Position numbers and translations under genes: made by a program. A stretch of 64,000 nt of DNA from positions 808,074 to 872,073 of the forward strand of contig NZ_GL538208.1 of NCBI RefSeq assembly GCF_000165735.1, in the 5' to 3' direction. Numbering within the stretch: position 1 is the first letter of the stretch; each line of letters opens with the position of its first letter. Under the pieces are notes generated by a model. That model saw nothing but the letters and a program-made list of their open reading frames with translations, searched no databases and was not told the origin of the DNA. Shown here piece by piece: positions 33,995-42,626 of this stretch. Source of the stretch: Megasphaera micronuciformis F0359 (GTDB lineage Bacteria; Bacillota; Negativicutes; Veillonellales; Megasphaeraceae).

Positions 33995-34919
33995 GTTCAG
34001 CCTCCTGTACGAAATATTCATACGTTGATGCCAATCCGGATATAATCTTTTCCTTCGGGCGCCATTTTAAAAATTCCTTGGCCTTATGATTATCCAAGGC
34101 GGAGCGAACGATATCTCCGGTCCGCTCATCCTCGTAATGTACGTCCTTGCGTATACCGCTTAAGTGGAAGAGTATCTCTTTCAAGGCGTTTACCGTCGTT
34201 TCAATGGTCGTGCTGATATTATAAATGCCGGGCTTTACCTCGTCTTGCAAGGCCGCTACATTGGCAGCCGCCACGTCTTTAACATAAACAAAATCCCGCG
34301 TCTGTTCCCCGTCACCGTAAATAGTTAAATCTTCACCATGCGTCAATGCATGTGCAAAGACGAAGACGACACCGCCTTCACCGTGAACGCCCTGACGTTC
34401 ACCGTAAACATTGGCATAACGCAAAACAACATAAGGCAACCCGAATACTTTATAGTACATTTCCAAATATCGTTCCGATATGACCTTAGACAATCCGTAA
34501 AAAGAGGTAGGAGTCAACGGTTCGTCTTCTTTTAAGGGAAGATTATCATTGTCTCCGTATACGGCTGCAGATGATGAGAAAACTACTTTTTTCACTCCCG
34601 TCTTACGAGCACCCTCCAAGACGGATAAAAGACCCATTACATTTTCATCACTGTCTTCATAAGGATGTTCCTGTGAATAAGGAACCTGAGTTTGTGCCGC
34701 TTCATGAAAGACGGCATCGAACTTTTCCTCTTCGCATACCTGCAAAAGGCGATCTCTGTCCCGTATATCAAAGCACAACAATCGCGCCTTATCATTCACA
34801 TTCTCCTTAACACCCGTACTGAGATTGTCTATGACCACGACTTCATCACCACGGTCTACCAACATATCGACAATATGTGAACCGATAAATCCGGCTCCGC
34901 CAGTTACCAAAATTTTCAC
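33987..34919 (-). CDS. NAD-dependent sugar-nucleotide epimerase (GalE-like)
   Basis: Short-chain dehydrogenase-type epimerase of 310 residues, likely acting on UDP-sugars. GGAGFIGSHIVDMLV (about 7-21), the FSSSAAVYGD serine segment, SFYGLSKVISERY with the catalytic Tyr-Lys, and RYANVYGERQGVHGEGGVV. Similar to UDP-glucose 4-epimerase and to UDP-GlcNAc epimerases of envelope sugar pathways; specificity unresolved. GTG 34919 follows GGGGGA; an in-frame ATG upstream overlaps that site. Likely supplies envelope glycans rather than threonine synthesis despite its neighbours. Confidence 0.87.
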   Translation of the reverse strand: MKILVTGGAGFIGSHIVDMLVDRGDEVVVIDNLSTGVKENVNDKARLLCFDIRDRDRLLQVCEEEKFDAVFHEAAQTQVPYSQEHPYEDSDENVMGLLSVLEGARKTGVKKVVFSSSAAVYGDNDNLPLKEDEPLTPTSFYGLSKVISERYLEMYYKVFGLPYVVLRYANVYGERQGVHGEGGVVFVFAHALTHGEDLTIYGDGEQTRDFVYVKDVAAANVAALQDEVKPGIYNISTTIETTVNALKEILFHLSGIRKDVHYEDERTGDIVRSALDNHKAKEFLKWRPKEKIISGLASTYEYFVQEAERE

Positions 34920-34940
34920 ACTGAATCCCCCCAATGGCGT

Positions 34941-35798
34941 CTATAGCAAATCGCCGTAATTAATGAGTTCTATCTTCTTAGACGCAATAATTTCCCGTGT
35001 CCTTACACTAACCAAAGCCTGTAGTTCTTCCTGCCAATGATAGCCCCATGCGAAGGTATGCCCCAATAAATCATCGCTCTTGCCGGGGTGCATCATAATC
35101 TCATGTATCCCGAAGGGCAATCGTCGCAATATATATTGCAAACTGACCTCCGTCATATTGCCGCCGTCAACCATTCCCCAAAAGTAATCGGTAAGAGAAA
35201 AGCCGAGCCGCTCGGCTTCACGTGCAGCTCGCCCGGCTAATACGGTCAAACCGTCCCGACCGAAAACACGAGCGGGAGATGCCGTCAACATCTTAAAGGT
35301 CGAAGCTTCCCGCGGTATACGAACGCGATGAATTCCGTATTTCTTCATTAATGCCACCGTTATTTTCCACACAGGCGGTAAGACATGTAAATGCTGGTGA
35401 CTGTCTATATGCGTAACGCGTATACCTGAGTCTAAAATTTTCTCTATTTGAGCCGATAATTCCGCATACACTTGAGAAAAATCGATTTTCCCCGTATAAA
35501 CCCGCTTAATAAAGGTCATATAATTATACGGCAATAACCCGTCCGACTCAACCAGAGACGGCACCTCTCGAGGTGATAATACGGTAGGCAGACTCCCTAC
35601 CAGACATAAATGAATGCCTATGCCCAAGCGGTTACATTCCTTTGACATACGCACGGCATCATCAAAAGCGGGGCCCTGTGCCAAAAGGCTTGTACTGGTC
35701 AGAACCCCTTGACCGTAAGCACTATATATACCTTCATTCACAGCTTCATGAATACCGAAATCATCGGCATTAATAATTAATCTGTTCACCCTTATCAC
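34941..35798 (-). CDS. YdjC/ChbG/HpnK-family carbohydrate deacetylase
   Basis: Metal-dependent deacetylase fold, 285 residues. LIINADDFGIHEAVNEGI holds the catalytic/metal Asp pair and THIDSHQHLHVLPPVW the metal His residues; IGIHLCLVGSLP is another conserved segment. Relatives deacetylate chitooligosaccharides (ChbG) or hopanoid-linked sugars (HpnK). Next to an epimerase gene in a diderm, a lipid- or envelope-glycan substrate is plausible. Start is GTG 35798 (GTGA overlap with the RNase HIII stop) or GTG 35789; neither has a strong ribosome site. Confidence 0.82.
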   Translation of the reverse strand: MIRVNRLIINADDFGIHEAVNEGIYSAYGQGVLTSTSLLAQGPAFDDAVRMSKECNRLGIGIHLCLVGSLPTVLSPREVPSLVESDGLLPYNYMTFIKRVYTGKIDFSQVYAELSAQIEKILDSGIRVTHIDSHQHLHVLPPVWKITVALMKKYGIHRVRIPREASTFKMLTASPARVFGRDGLTVLAGRAAREAERLGFSLTDYFWGMVDGGNMTEVSLQYILRRLPFGIHEIMMHPGKSDDLLGHTFAWGYHWQEELQALVSVRTREIIASKKIELINYGDLL

Positions 35799-36745
35799 CG
35801 CAAAGAATCAAAAGTCTTAAAATTTAATTTACCTACTTTGTATAATTCTTTATTCCCATAAGTCCCGCAAAAAGCGTTAAGTGCCGTTTCTATACCGGCA
35901 AAAGCTCCCTTAGGGAAGGACATATGAAAACGGTCTTCCAATTCATTTATACTTTCTATGAAGGCGGCTCGTGCTAAAACGGATGCAGAGGCTACAGCCG
36001 TATCCCGTTCACCTTTGGTCACTTGTATGATTGTCTTTCCCGCGGCTACAGAGCCCAGAGCCGTTAACACATATTCATCCTTACCGAACTTATCGACTAT
36101 TATACACGGACATTTGTACTTTAACAATAGGCACTTAATGTTCTTTCCGTGTAAATTTCCTAAAAGATGATTAAGATTTTTTCCTCTTTCTTCCATCTTG
36201 TTGTATTCATAATTATACGATTCAGGCATCAATACGGTTACACACGCCCTGTCGCCTAATAAGTCTTTTAAAGGACCCGCCAATTCGAGTATGCGTTTAT
36301 CCGTCAACGCTTTGCTATCGGTGACACCCCATGAACGAAGTGTTGCCGCTTCCGCCCTAGTTACTAAGCAGGCTGCTGTCACTAAAGGTCCGAAGACGTC
36401 GCCTTTGCCCGATTCATCAGCACCGATCCAACAAGGCGTCCCGTCGGGACATAAATCTTGTCCCTTCATAATAGCCGGCTTTTCTTTCTTCAAAAATTTT
36501 TTATCGGGCGTAATACGGTTTTCAGAGCACAGTATCTCCACTCTTTTCTTCAAATCGCCGGCCTTCCCTTGAACGACAAAAGAAATCCCCTTTTTCCCTT
36601 TATATATGGCTATGTGTATGCATTCATTTCCCGAGCTTACAGTCAACTTCCAACCGTAATTGATATTTCCTGCAGTAACCTCAAACCCTTCAGCTTGTAA
36701 ACGCTCGCGTGTACTTGCAATAACTTGAGCTAAAACACTGTCCAT
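35795..36745 (-). CDS. rnhC: Ribonuclease HIII
   Basis: Degrades RNA in RNA-DNA hybrids. 316 residues: N-terminal TBP-like substrate-binding domain (to about residue 90), then a type 2 RNase H domain with WIGADESGKGDVFGPLVTAACLV (acidic pair DE..D), VTDSKALTDKRI, and ASASVLARAAF. The N-terminal extension distinguishes HIII from HII. ATG 36745 is six bases from AGAGG; an ATG at 36751 is too close. Confidence 0.93.
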   Translation of the reverse strand: MDSVLAQVIASTRERLQAEGFEVTAGNINYGWKLTVSSGNECIHIAIYKGKKGISFVVQGKAGDLKKRVEILCSENRITPDKKFLKKEKPAIMKGQDLCPDGTPCWIGADESGKGDVFGPLVTAACLVTRAEAATLRSWGVTDSKALTDKRILELAGPLKDLLGDRACVTVLMPESYNYEYNKMEERGKNLNHLLGNLHGKNIKCLLLKYKCPCIIVDKFGKDEYVLTALGSVAAGKTIIQVTKGERDTAVASASVLARAAFIESINELEDRFHMSFPKGAFAGIETALNAFCGTYGNKELYKVGKLNFKTFDSLR

Positions 36746-36765
36746 ACGCATCCTCTTTCCGTGAC

Positions 36766-37581
36766 CTATGTTTTGTCCGCAAACCCGGCCTCTTCCCAAG
36801 CTTTATAAAGGACTACGGCAACGGACGTAGCTAAATTCAACGATTCCGTATGACTCTTCATGGGTATGGTCAACGCCTGCCGGCAAGCCTCCGCACACGC
36901 TTGAGACAGACCGTTTCCCTCATTTCCGAAGGCGATGACAGTCGGTTGTCGCCAATCAACCTGAGTATACAGCTTATTCGCACCGAGCAAGGTTCCCGTC
37001 AAAATACGTTTTTTCTCGTCGCAAAAAGCACTTATCCGTTCAAGTGAAACATTCTGTACGACAGGAACCTTAAAAATGGCACCCATAGCGGAACGGACCG
37101 TCTTCCCGTTATATAAGTCCACGCAATCGGGACTTAAAAAAACAGCTCCTACATTGGCAGCAGCCGCCGTTCGCAAGATGGTTCCCAAATTTCCCGGGTC
37201 CTGTATGGCTTCTAAATATAGAATAGGTCGTTCATTTGCCACTTCCGGCAAGTTTTTGAAAGTATATTCAAAGAAAGGTAAAATCGCCGTAATTCCCTGA
37301 GACGAATGCGTTTCTTTCACCTTCTCATATATCCGGTCGGGCAACAAATACCACTCCCAGCCGACTTTCTCCGACTCGGCTTGAAGATTCTGAAGCTCCG
37401 GCCGCTCAACGATCTCGGCCGCTACCAAACAGATACCGTCCGTAATACCCATATGTACCGCATCTTCTACAATGCGAAATCCTTCGGCAATAAGGCGCCG
37501 TTCTTCATATCTGTATTTTTTTTGCTGCAACCGTACAGCCAGCTTTACCAGACGATTGTCACGCGACGTAATTTCTTTCAT
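36766..37581 (-). CDS. SpoU/TrmH-family RNA 2'-O-methyltransferase
   Basis: 271 residues. N-terminal substrate-binding domain (KYRYEERRLIAEGFRIVEDAV) and the knotted SAM domain with LYLEAIQDPGNLGTILRTAAAANVGAVFLS, VIAFGNEGNGLSQA and IPMKSHTESLNLATSVAVVLYKAW, the three SpoU motifs. Targets 23S rRNA or tRNA ribose; the exact site is not visible. ATG 37581 follows AGGAG. The frame is open further upstream but that extension crosses a hairpin and lacks a ribosome site. Confidence 0.9.
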   Translation of the reverse strand: MKEITSRDNRLVKLAVRLQQKKYRYEERRLIAEGFRIVEDAVHMGITDGICLVAAEIVERPELQNLQAESEKVGWEWYLLPDRIYEKVKETHSSQGITAILPFFEYTFKNLPEVANERPILYLEAIQDPGNLGTILRTAAAANVGAVFLSPDCVDLYNGKTVRSAMGAIFKVPVVQNVSLERISAFCDEKKRILTGTLLGANKLYTQVDWRQPTVIAFGNEGNGLSQACAEACRQALTIPMKSHTESLNLATSVAVVLYKAWEEAGFADKT

Positions 37582-37607
37582 CTTTTCTCCTGCCCTATAG
37601 TCAGTAA

Positions 37608-37647
37608 GGGGATGTGACAAAACGGATCGCCGCTTTGCTACATCCCC
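37608..37647. other. Intergenic hairpin without T-run
   Basis: GGGGATGT (37608-37615) pairs with ACATCCCC (37640-37647), with an inner AAAACGG/CCGCTTT pairing. Neither strand has a following T-run, so it is not a classical terminator. It lies between a coiled-coil gene and the SpoU gene on the same transcript and may be a processing or stability element. Confidence 0.5.
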
Positions 37648-37663
37648 TATAATTAACGAGCTC

Positions 37664-38128
37664 TTATTTATTCGATTCTTGACGATTGGACTGAACCAGG
37701 CCTTCGCGATTTTGACGAACGCTTGCCAACGTTTTTTCCAACGTGGATTCAACGTACTGCAAAACTTGTCCGGCATAGGTTACAGAACTGTTTCGCAAAT
37801 CTTCGGAAGAATGATTGGCATTTTGAATAATTTGGTTGGCATGTTCTTGTGACTGACGCACGATTTCGCTTTCTTCAGTCAATTTGGCAATATAATCCTT
37901 AGCCTGTGCTACCATGCTGTCTGCATGACGCTGTGCATCGGCAATGATTTTATCCCGTTCAGCCAAGACTTTACGTGCCTGTTCTACTTCATCAGGCATT
38001 GCCCCTTTCAATTCGTCCACAATAGCCAATAACTCTTCTTCATCGACGACCTTTTTATTTGTAAAAGGCATCTTGGATGCATTCACTACAATACTTTCCA
38101 AATCTTCCAATAATTTTTCCGAGTTCAT
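37664..38128 (-). CDS. Coiled-coil protein of unknown function
   Basis: 154 residues, no signal peptide. After a short head it is predicted almost entirely helical: AERDKIIADAQRHADSMVAQAKDYIAKL and HANQIIQNANHSSEDLRNSSVTYAG repeat Ala/Gln-rich heptads like ATP-synthase b subunits or DivIVA-type proteins, and it ends ESNK. Similar proteins next to coaD occur in Clostridia and Negativicutes without known role. ATG 38128 is chosen over ATG 38140 on ribosome-site spacing. Confidence 0.7.
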   Translation of the reverse strand: MNSEKLLEDLESIVVNASKMPFTNKKVVDEEELLAIVDELKGAMPDEVEQARKVLAERDKIIADAQRHADSMVAQAKDYIAKLTEESEIVRQSQEHANQIIQNANHSSEDLRNSSVTYAGQVLQYVESTLEKTLASVRQNREGLVQSNRQESNK

Positions 38129-38142
38129 CTGATTCCACACCC

Positions 38143-38634
38143 CTATATCTGATATTTATCCTTGAACTTTTCTTTCAGGCGCTTAGCCGTGAAATCCGGG
38201 ACGAGACCGTCCAGTTTGCCGCCGAAACAGGCGAGCTCCCGTATGCCCGAAGAGCTGAGATACGAATAGTTCGTATTCGACATAATAAATACGGTTTCCA
38301 AAGTCGGTTCCAACTGCTTCATTAACAGAGCGCGCTGAAACTCGTATTCAAAATCCGTAACGGCCCGTAAACCGCGAATAATAACGGTAGCCCCTCGTTC
38401 AACGGCATATTCGTTCAAGAGGCCTTGGAAACTGACGACTTCAACATTGGGAATATGCCCTACGGCTTGCCGTAACAACTCTTCCCGTTCTTCCATAGAA
38501 AAAAGCGGGTGTTTACCGGGATTTGCAAAAATCGCGATAATAAGCTTATCTACTAACTTGGCACTGCGTTCAAAAACATCAACATGGCCGTTTGTCACAG
38601 GGTCGAAACTGCCCGGACAGATACCGATACGCAA
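38143..38634 (-). CDS. coaD: Phosphopantetheine adenylyltransferase
   Basis: Penultimate step of coenzyme A synthesis: 4'-phosphopantetheine + ATP to dephospho-CoA. 163 residues, normal length: GICPGSFDPVTNGHVDVFERS with TNGH, VIIRGLRAVTDFEYEFQ, and YSYLSSSGIRELACFGG. Two bases after rsmD, the standard neighbour. Confidence 0.96.
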   Translation of the reverse strand: MRIGICPGSFDPVTNGHVDVFERSAKLVDKLIIAIFANPGKHPLFSMEEREELLRQAVGHIPNVEVVSFQGLLNEYAVERGATVIIRGLRAVTDFEYEFQRALLMKQLEPTLETVFIMSNTNYSYLSSSGIRELACFGGKLDGLVPDFTAKRLKEKFKDKYQI

Positions 38635-38636
38635 AA

Positions 38637-39194
38637 TTATTCCCCATTTCTACGTTTGACGATAAAAGAGATACGCGTTTCCTTCCCGTATTTCTTCTCC
38701 CGTACAACCGTGTATGACTCGCTCGGCATAATATCTTCACGAGCGGAGTGCTCCATAATAAGCAGGCCCGTGTCGGACAAGAGCCCGTAATTCATAACCG
38801 TTGAAATCGTCTCATTGACAAAGTCTTTATCATACGGCGGATCTGCAAAGATATAATCGAACGTTTGCCCTTCCAGATGTTGTAAGGCATTTTTATGATT
38901 CAAAGGCAATACCTTGCAACGCTCGGAGACTTTACATAATTCGGCATTTTTCTTAATGAGAGAAGCCGTGCGAACGTCGATAAAAACGCCTTCCGACGCA
39001 CCGCGACTCATGGCTTCCAACCCCAAGGCACCGGTGCCGGCAAAAATATCCAACACGCGCTTTTCATAGAAAGATGAAGTTGCCAAAATATTAAAAAGAC
39101 TCTCCCGCGTCCGATCCAATGTCGGTCGCGTCGCCATACCCTGCGGCGATTTCAGAATACGTCCCCGTGCACTGCCGGAGATAATCCTCACCAT
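38637..39194 (-). CDS. rsmD: 16S rRNA (guanine-966-N2)-methyltransferase
   Basis: SAM-dependent base methylation of 16S rRNA. 185 residues: VRIISGSARGRILKSP N-terminus, RPTLDRTRESLFNIL, the SAM loop VLDIFAGTGALGLEAMSRGA and the catalytic DPPY tetrad in FADPPYDKDF. The start at ATG 39194 gives the canonical N-terminus; an upstream in-frame ATG lacks a ribosome site. Confidence 0.94.
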   Translation of the reverse strand: MVRIISGSARGRILKSPQGMATRPTLDRTRESLFNILATSSFYEKRVLDIFAGTGALGLEAMSRGASEGVFIDVRTASLIKKNAELCKVSERCKVLPLNHKNALQHLEGQTFDYIFADPPYDKDFVNETISTVMNYGLLSDTGLLIMEHSAREDIMPSESYTVVREKKYGKETRISFIVKRRNGE

Positions 39195-39279
39195 GACCAC
39201 CTGCTTGTACATAATCAATTATACACGATTTTTTTCGTATATCAACCGAATTTAACCGATTGCTCGACCTTCCGTAAAC

Positions 39280-39894
39280 TTACTTTTTCTCAATCCGTTC
39301 AACCTTCAATTCCTTGCCTTGTGACAACCGAATGAGATTATCCTTATGCCTTACAATGACAATAAGTGCCGCTACGGTCCCGAAAATAAAAACGGGCCAA
39401 GGTTCCTTAAAATACCACAACGTCAAGGGTACAAGCAAGGCCGCCACTACCGAACCGAGAGACACCAGTCGAGTCAAGCCGACGATAACGCACCAGACGA
39501 AAAAAACAATGGTCGTCTCAACAGGAGCCAGATACAAAATAATACCCAGACCCGTAGCCACGCCTTTACCGCCCTTAAAGTGTAAAAATACAGATGCCGA
39601 ATGTCCGATAAGAGCCAATAATCCGCCCATAATCATACAGTATACGGTAAGTGCGGGATCATAAATATTTCCGGCCGTTTGACCGAGATATACGCCCAGA
39701 ACCCCCTTACCTACATCAGCTATGAGTACACATAACCCGGCGGGAGCTCCCAAGACACGATACGCATTGGTAGCTCCTATATTCTTACTGCCGTAGTCTC
39801 GTAAATCCGTATTGAAAAATACCCGCCCTACAATGAGTCCGCTGGGAACGGAACCGATGACATAGGCAACTAAAAGCAGTAAAAAGGGATACAC
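39280..39894 (-). CDS. plsY: Glycerol-3-phosphate acyltransferase PlsY
   Basis: Membrane enzyme transferring acyl groups from acyl-phosphate to glycerol-3-phosphate, first step of phospholipid synthesis. 204 residues, about five helices: YVIGSVPSGLIVGR, DYGSKNIGATNAYRVLG, and HFKGGKGVATGLGI are the three conserved motifs. GTG start at 39894 shares one base with the der stop, so der-plsY are coupled. Confidence 0.95.
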   Translation of the reverse strand: MYPFLLLLVAYVIGSVPSGLIVGRVFFNTDLRDYGSKNIGATNAYRVLGAPAGLCVLIADVGKGVLGVYLGQTAGNIYDPALTVYCMIMGGLLALIGHSASVFLHFKGGKGVATGLGIILYLAPVETTIVFFVWCVIVGLTRLVSLGSVVAALLVPLTLWYFKEPWPVFIFGTVAALIVIVRHKDNLIRLSQGKELKVERIEKK

Positions 39895-41222
39895 TATTCA
39901 TCCTCTCCTTTTTTGCCGCGCGTAATAATCCTCACAGGCGTACCTTCAAAACCGAAGGTTTCGCGCAATCGGTTTTCTATATACCGTTTGTACGAAAAGT
40001 GGAGCAAAGCCGGATCGTTGACAAACAGAACAAAGGTCGGCGGCGCTACGGAGGCTTGAGTCAAATAATAAATTTTCAACGGTCGGCCACCCTTGGTAGG
40101 CGGCGGGTTGGTAAGTTGAGCATCGGCCATGAGCTCGTTTAAGATACTCGTCGATACACGCATGTGCTGCTGTTCCGAAACGTATTTAACCAAATCGGCC
40201 AGTCGATCCACACGTTGGTGCGTAAGAGCCGAGGCATAGAGAACGGGAGCATATTGCAAAAAGGCCAACTCGCGGCGTATATCTTCCGTATAGCGCAAGG
40301 ATGTCTTACTGTCCTTGGTTACCAGATCCCACTTATTGACAATAATAATACAGCCCTTACCTGACTCATGAATATAGCCGGCAATCTTCTTATCCTGTTC
40401 CGTTACGCCTTCTACACCGTCCAAGACAAGAACGGCCACGTCGGAACGGTCAATAGCCCGCAAGGCGCGAACAACACTGTAGCGTTCTACAGGTAAGTCG
40501 ATTTTTCCCTTACGCCGCATCCCTGCCGTATCGATTAAAACGAATTCCGTACCGTCATGTTTCCAATGTGTATCAATGGAATCTCGAGTCGTTCCGGCCA
40601 TATCGCTGACAATGACTCGTTCTTTTCCGAGAAGGGCGTTGGTCAATGACGATTTACCTACATTGGGACGACCTACGAGGGCAATATGGACGACACTTTC
40701 GTCGTCTTCCTGCACGGGAACCTCTTTAATATGACTGAGCACCTCATCCAGCAAATCACCGAGATTCATAAGGTTAACAGCCGAAACACCGATAGGGTCA
40801 CCCAAGCCGAGCCCGTAAAATTCGTAAATATTAACTTCCTGTTCTACACTGTCAATTTTATTGACAACAAGAATGACCGGTTTTCCCGACGCTCTCAACA
40901 TAGCCGCAATTTCCTGGTCCTGCGGCTGGATACCGGTCTTACCGTCAACAACATATAAGATGACATCCGCCTCGTGAATAGCCAGCTCGGCCTGATAACG
41001 CATGGACGTAAAAATATTGTTGTCCGAGTCGACAAATTCGATGCCGCCCGTATCAATGAGTGTAAATTCCCTACCGAGCCATTCTGCATCGAAATAAATA
41101 CGATCGCGAGTTACTCCGGGTAAGTCTTCTACAATAGAAATACGTTTTTTGACAATGGCGTTAAAAAGCGTCGATTTTCCTACGTTAGGCCGTCCGACGA
41201 CGGCTACCAAAGGTTTATACAT
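39894..41222 (-). CDS. der: Ribosome biogenesis GTPase Der (EngA)
   Basis: 442 residues with two tandem GTPase domains: GRPNVGKSTLFNAIV (9-23) and ALVGRPNVGKSSLTNALL (about 180-197), each with its DTAG and NKxD motifs (NKID, NKWD), followed by a C-terminal KH-like domain. Required for 50S assembly. Normal length. Confidence 0.97.
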   Translation of the reverse strand: MYKPLVAVVGRPNVGKSTLFNAIVKKRISIVEDLPGVTRDRIYFDAEWLGREFTLIDTGGIEFVDSDNNIFTSMRYQAELAIHEADVILYVVDGKTGIQPQDQEIAAMLRASGKPVILVVNKIDSVEQEVNIYEFYGLGLGDPIGVSAVNLMNLGDLLDEVLSHIKEVPVQEDDESVVHIALVGRPNVGKSSLTNALLGKERVIVSDMAGTTRDSIDTHWKHDGTEFVLIDTAGMRRKGKIDLPVERYSVVRALRAIDRSDVAVLVLDGVEGVTEQDKKIAGYIHESGKGCIIIVNKWDLVTKDSKTSLRYTEDIRRELAFLQYAPVLYASALTHQRVDRLADLVKYVSEQQHMRVSTSILNELMADAQLTNPPPTKGGRPLKIYYLTQASVAPPTFVLFVNDPALLHFSYKRYIENRLRETFGFEGTPVRIITRGKKGEDE

Positions 41223-41233
41223 ATGCTTATCCT

Positions 41234-42565
41234 CTATTCATCATATTGTGCAGGCCAATGATAGAGTAACTCCTTTAACTGAGGAGCAAACTCACTGACC
41301 TCGACAGGCACGCCGACAGATGCCGAAAATTCTTTTAACGTGATGTCGTCCAAGAAAATATCTTCGCCCTTACGCAATGCCGTTCCGGGCACAATCAGAC
41401 CGTCATACGTTCCGTCCAATTCCTTAAAAGCCCGTTCCATATCTTGAGCCGTCAGTAAGCCGGCCACATTAATTTGCGTGCCGAAATAATGATTTTCTAC
41501 GGCAATCACATGAACGATCAGATTCTCTACCGATACTTCGGCAATCAGCTCTTTTAAAAAATCATATGCCAAGGTCCCCGTAAAAAGAGCCAGCTTCAAA
41601 GGCTTATCATATGACTTTCGAACTTCACCCTTCCAACCGTGCCACTCCTGTTCAAAAAAGCGGAGCATGCCTACGCCGTCTTCTATCTGCCCGTATCCGT
41701 CATAATATTCATTGTCCGGCACGGGAACCGAAGCTTTCAAAAAGAATTCGTCAGCCAAATATACAAAACTGCCGCGACCGTCTTTGCGTCCCTGATCTAT
41801 AAACGGGCGAGATCGCTTAATAATATCGGCGGCAATTTCAGGCGTAACAGGCTGTAATTCTTCACAGTCCATACGAAACTTCGTAGTTCCCAACGGCACG
41901 ACGGCTACGCCGAGAATATTCGATCCCAATCCGGACAGATCCGTCAAAGTCTTCGTGAACTCGTCGCCGTCATTATACCCCGGAACGAGAACGATTTGGC
42001 AATACAAGTCTATATCATTATCCGTCAAACGACGCAGTCTTTCAAGAATATCGCCCGTCTTTTCTTGGCGCATCATCTTTTTGCGCAACTCTCCGTTCGT
42101 CGTATGGACGGATACGTGTAAAGGCGATAAATGGAATTGTACAATACGTCGCAAGTCATCTTCCGTCATATTGGACAAGGTGATAAAACTGCCCGTCAAA
42201 AAGGACATGCGATAGTCGTCGTCCTTCACGTATAAGGACGGTCTCATTCCTTTGGGCATTTGCGCAATAAAACAAAATATACAATTATTATGGCACTGAC
42301 GAATATGGTCGAATACGGCCGACTCCATCGTAATGCCGATGTCTTCCCCAAATCTCTTTTGGAAATAACACTCTTTCAGCGTGTCGCCTTCTTTTACGAC
42401 AAGACGCACTTCTTCATCGGCAAGAGCAAAGTTGAGATCAATCAGATCCTCCACCTTTTGTCCGTTAACGGAAACAATTGTATCGCCTACGTGCAACCCC
42501 TGACGTTGTGCCTTACTGCCTTCTTCAATAGCGGCAATGACGGCCTTTGTCTCTTGCTTTTCCAT
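41234..42565 (-). CDS. PDZ/radical-SAM DUF512 protein
   Basis: 443 residues: N-terminal PDZ-like domain (AIEEGSKAQRQGLHVGDTIVSVNG), then a radical-SAM-type cluster motif CHNNCIFCF (CxxxCxxC) near residue 91, and the DUF512 C-terminal domain (VVPLGTTKFRMDCEELQPVTPE). The family is widely conserved in Firmicutes beside der, but the reaction is unknown. It lies between the ispH-rpsA terminator and der on the minus strand. Confidence 0.9.
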   Translation of the reverse strand: MEKQETKAVIAAIEEGSKAQRQGLHVGDTIVSVNGQKVEDLIDLNFALADEEVRLVVKEGDTLKECYFQKRFGEDIGITMESAVFDHIRQCHNNCIFCFIAQMPKGMRPSLYVKDDDYRMSFLTGSFITLSNMTEDDLRRIVQFHLSPLHVSVHTTNGELRKKMMRQEKTGDILERLRRLTDNDIDLYCQIVLVPGYNDGDEFTKTLTDLSGLGSNILGVAVVPLGTTKFRMDCEELQPVTPEIAADIIKRSRPFIDQGRKDGRGSFVYLADEFFLKASVPVPDNEYYDGYGQIEDGVGMLRFFEQEWHGWKGEVRKSYDKPLKLALFTGTLAYDFLKELIAEVSVENLIVHVIAVENHYFGTQINVAGLLTAQDMERAFKELDGTYDGLIVPGTALRKGEDIFLDDITLKEFSASVGVPVEVSEFAPQLKELLYHWPAQYDE

Positions 42566-42582
42566 ACAATCCCCCAGATACG

Positions 42583-42615
42583 AAAAAGAGGGTAATCGTA
42601 CAGCCGATTACCCTC
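42583..42615 (-). terminator. Terminator of the scpA-...-ispH/rpsA operon
   Basis: Minus strand GAGGGTAATCG and CGATTACCCTC stem followed by five T residues, 12 bases after the ispH-rpsA stop. Confidence 0.92.
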
Positions 42616-42626
42616 CAGCTTCGTTA

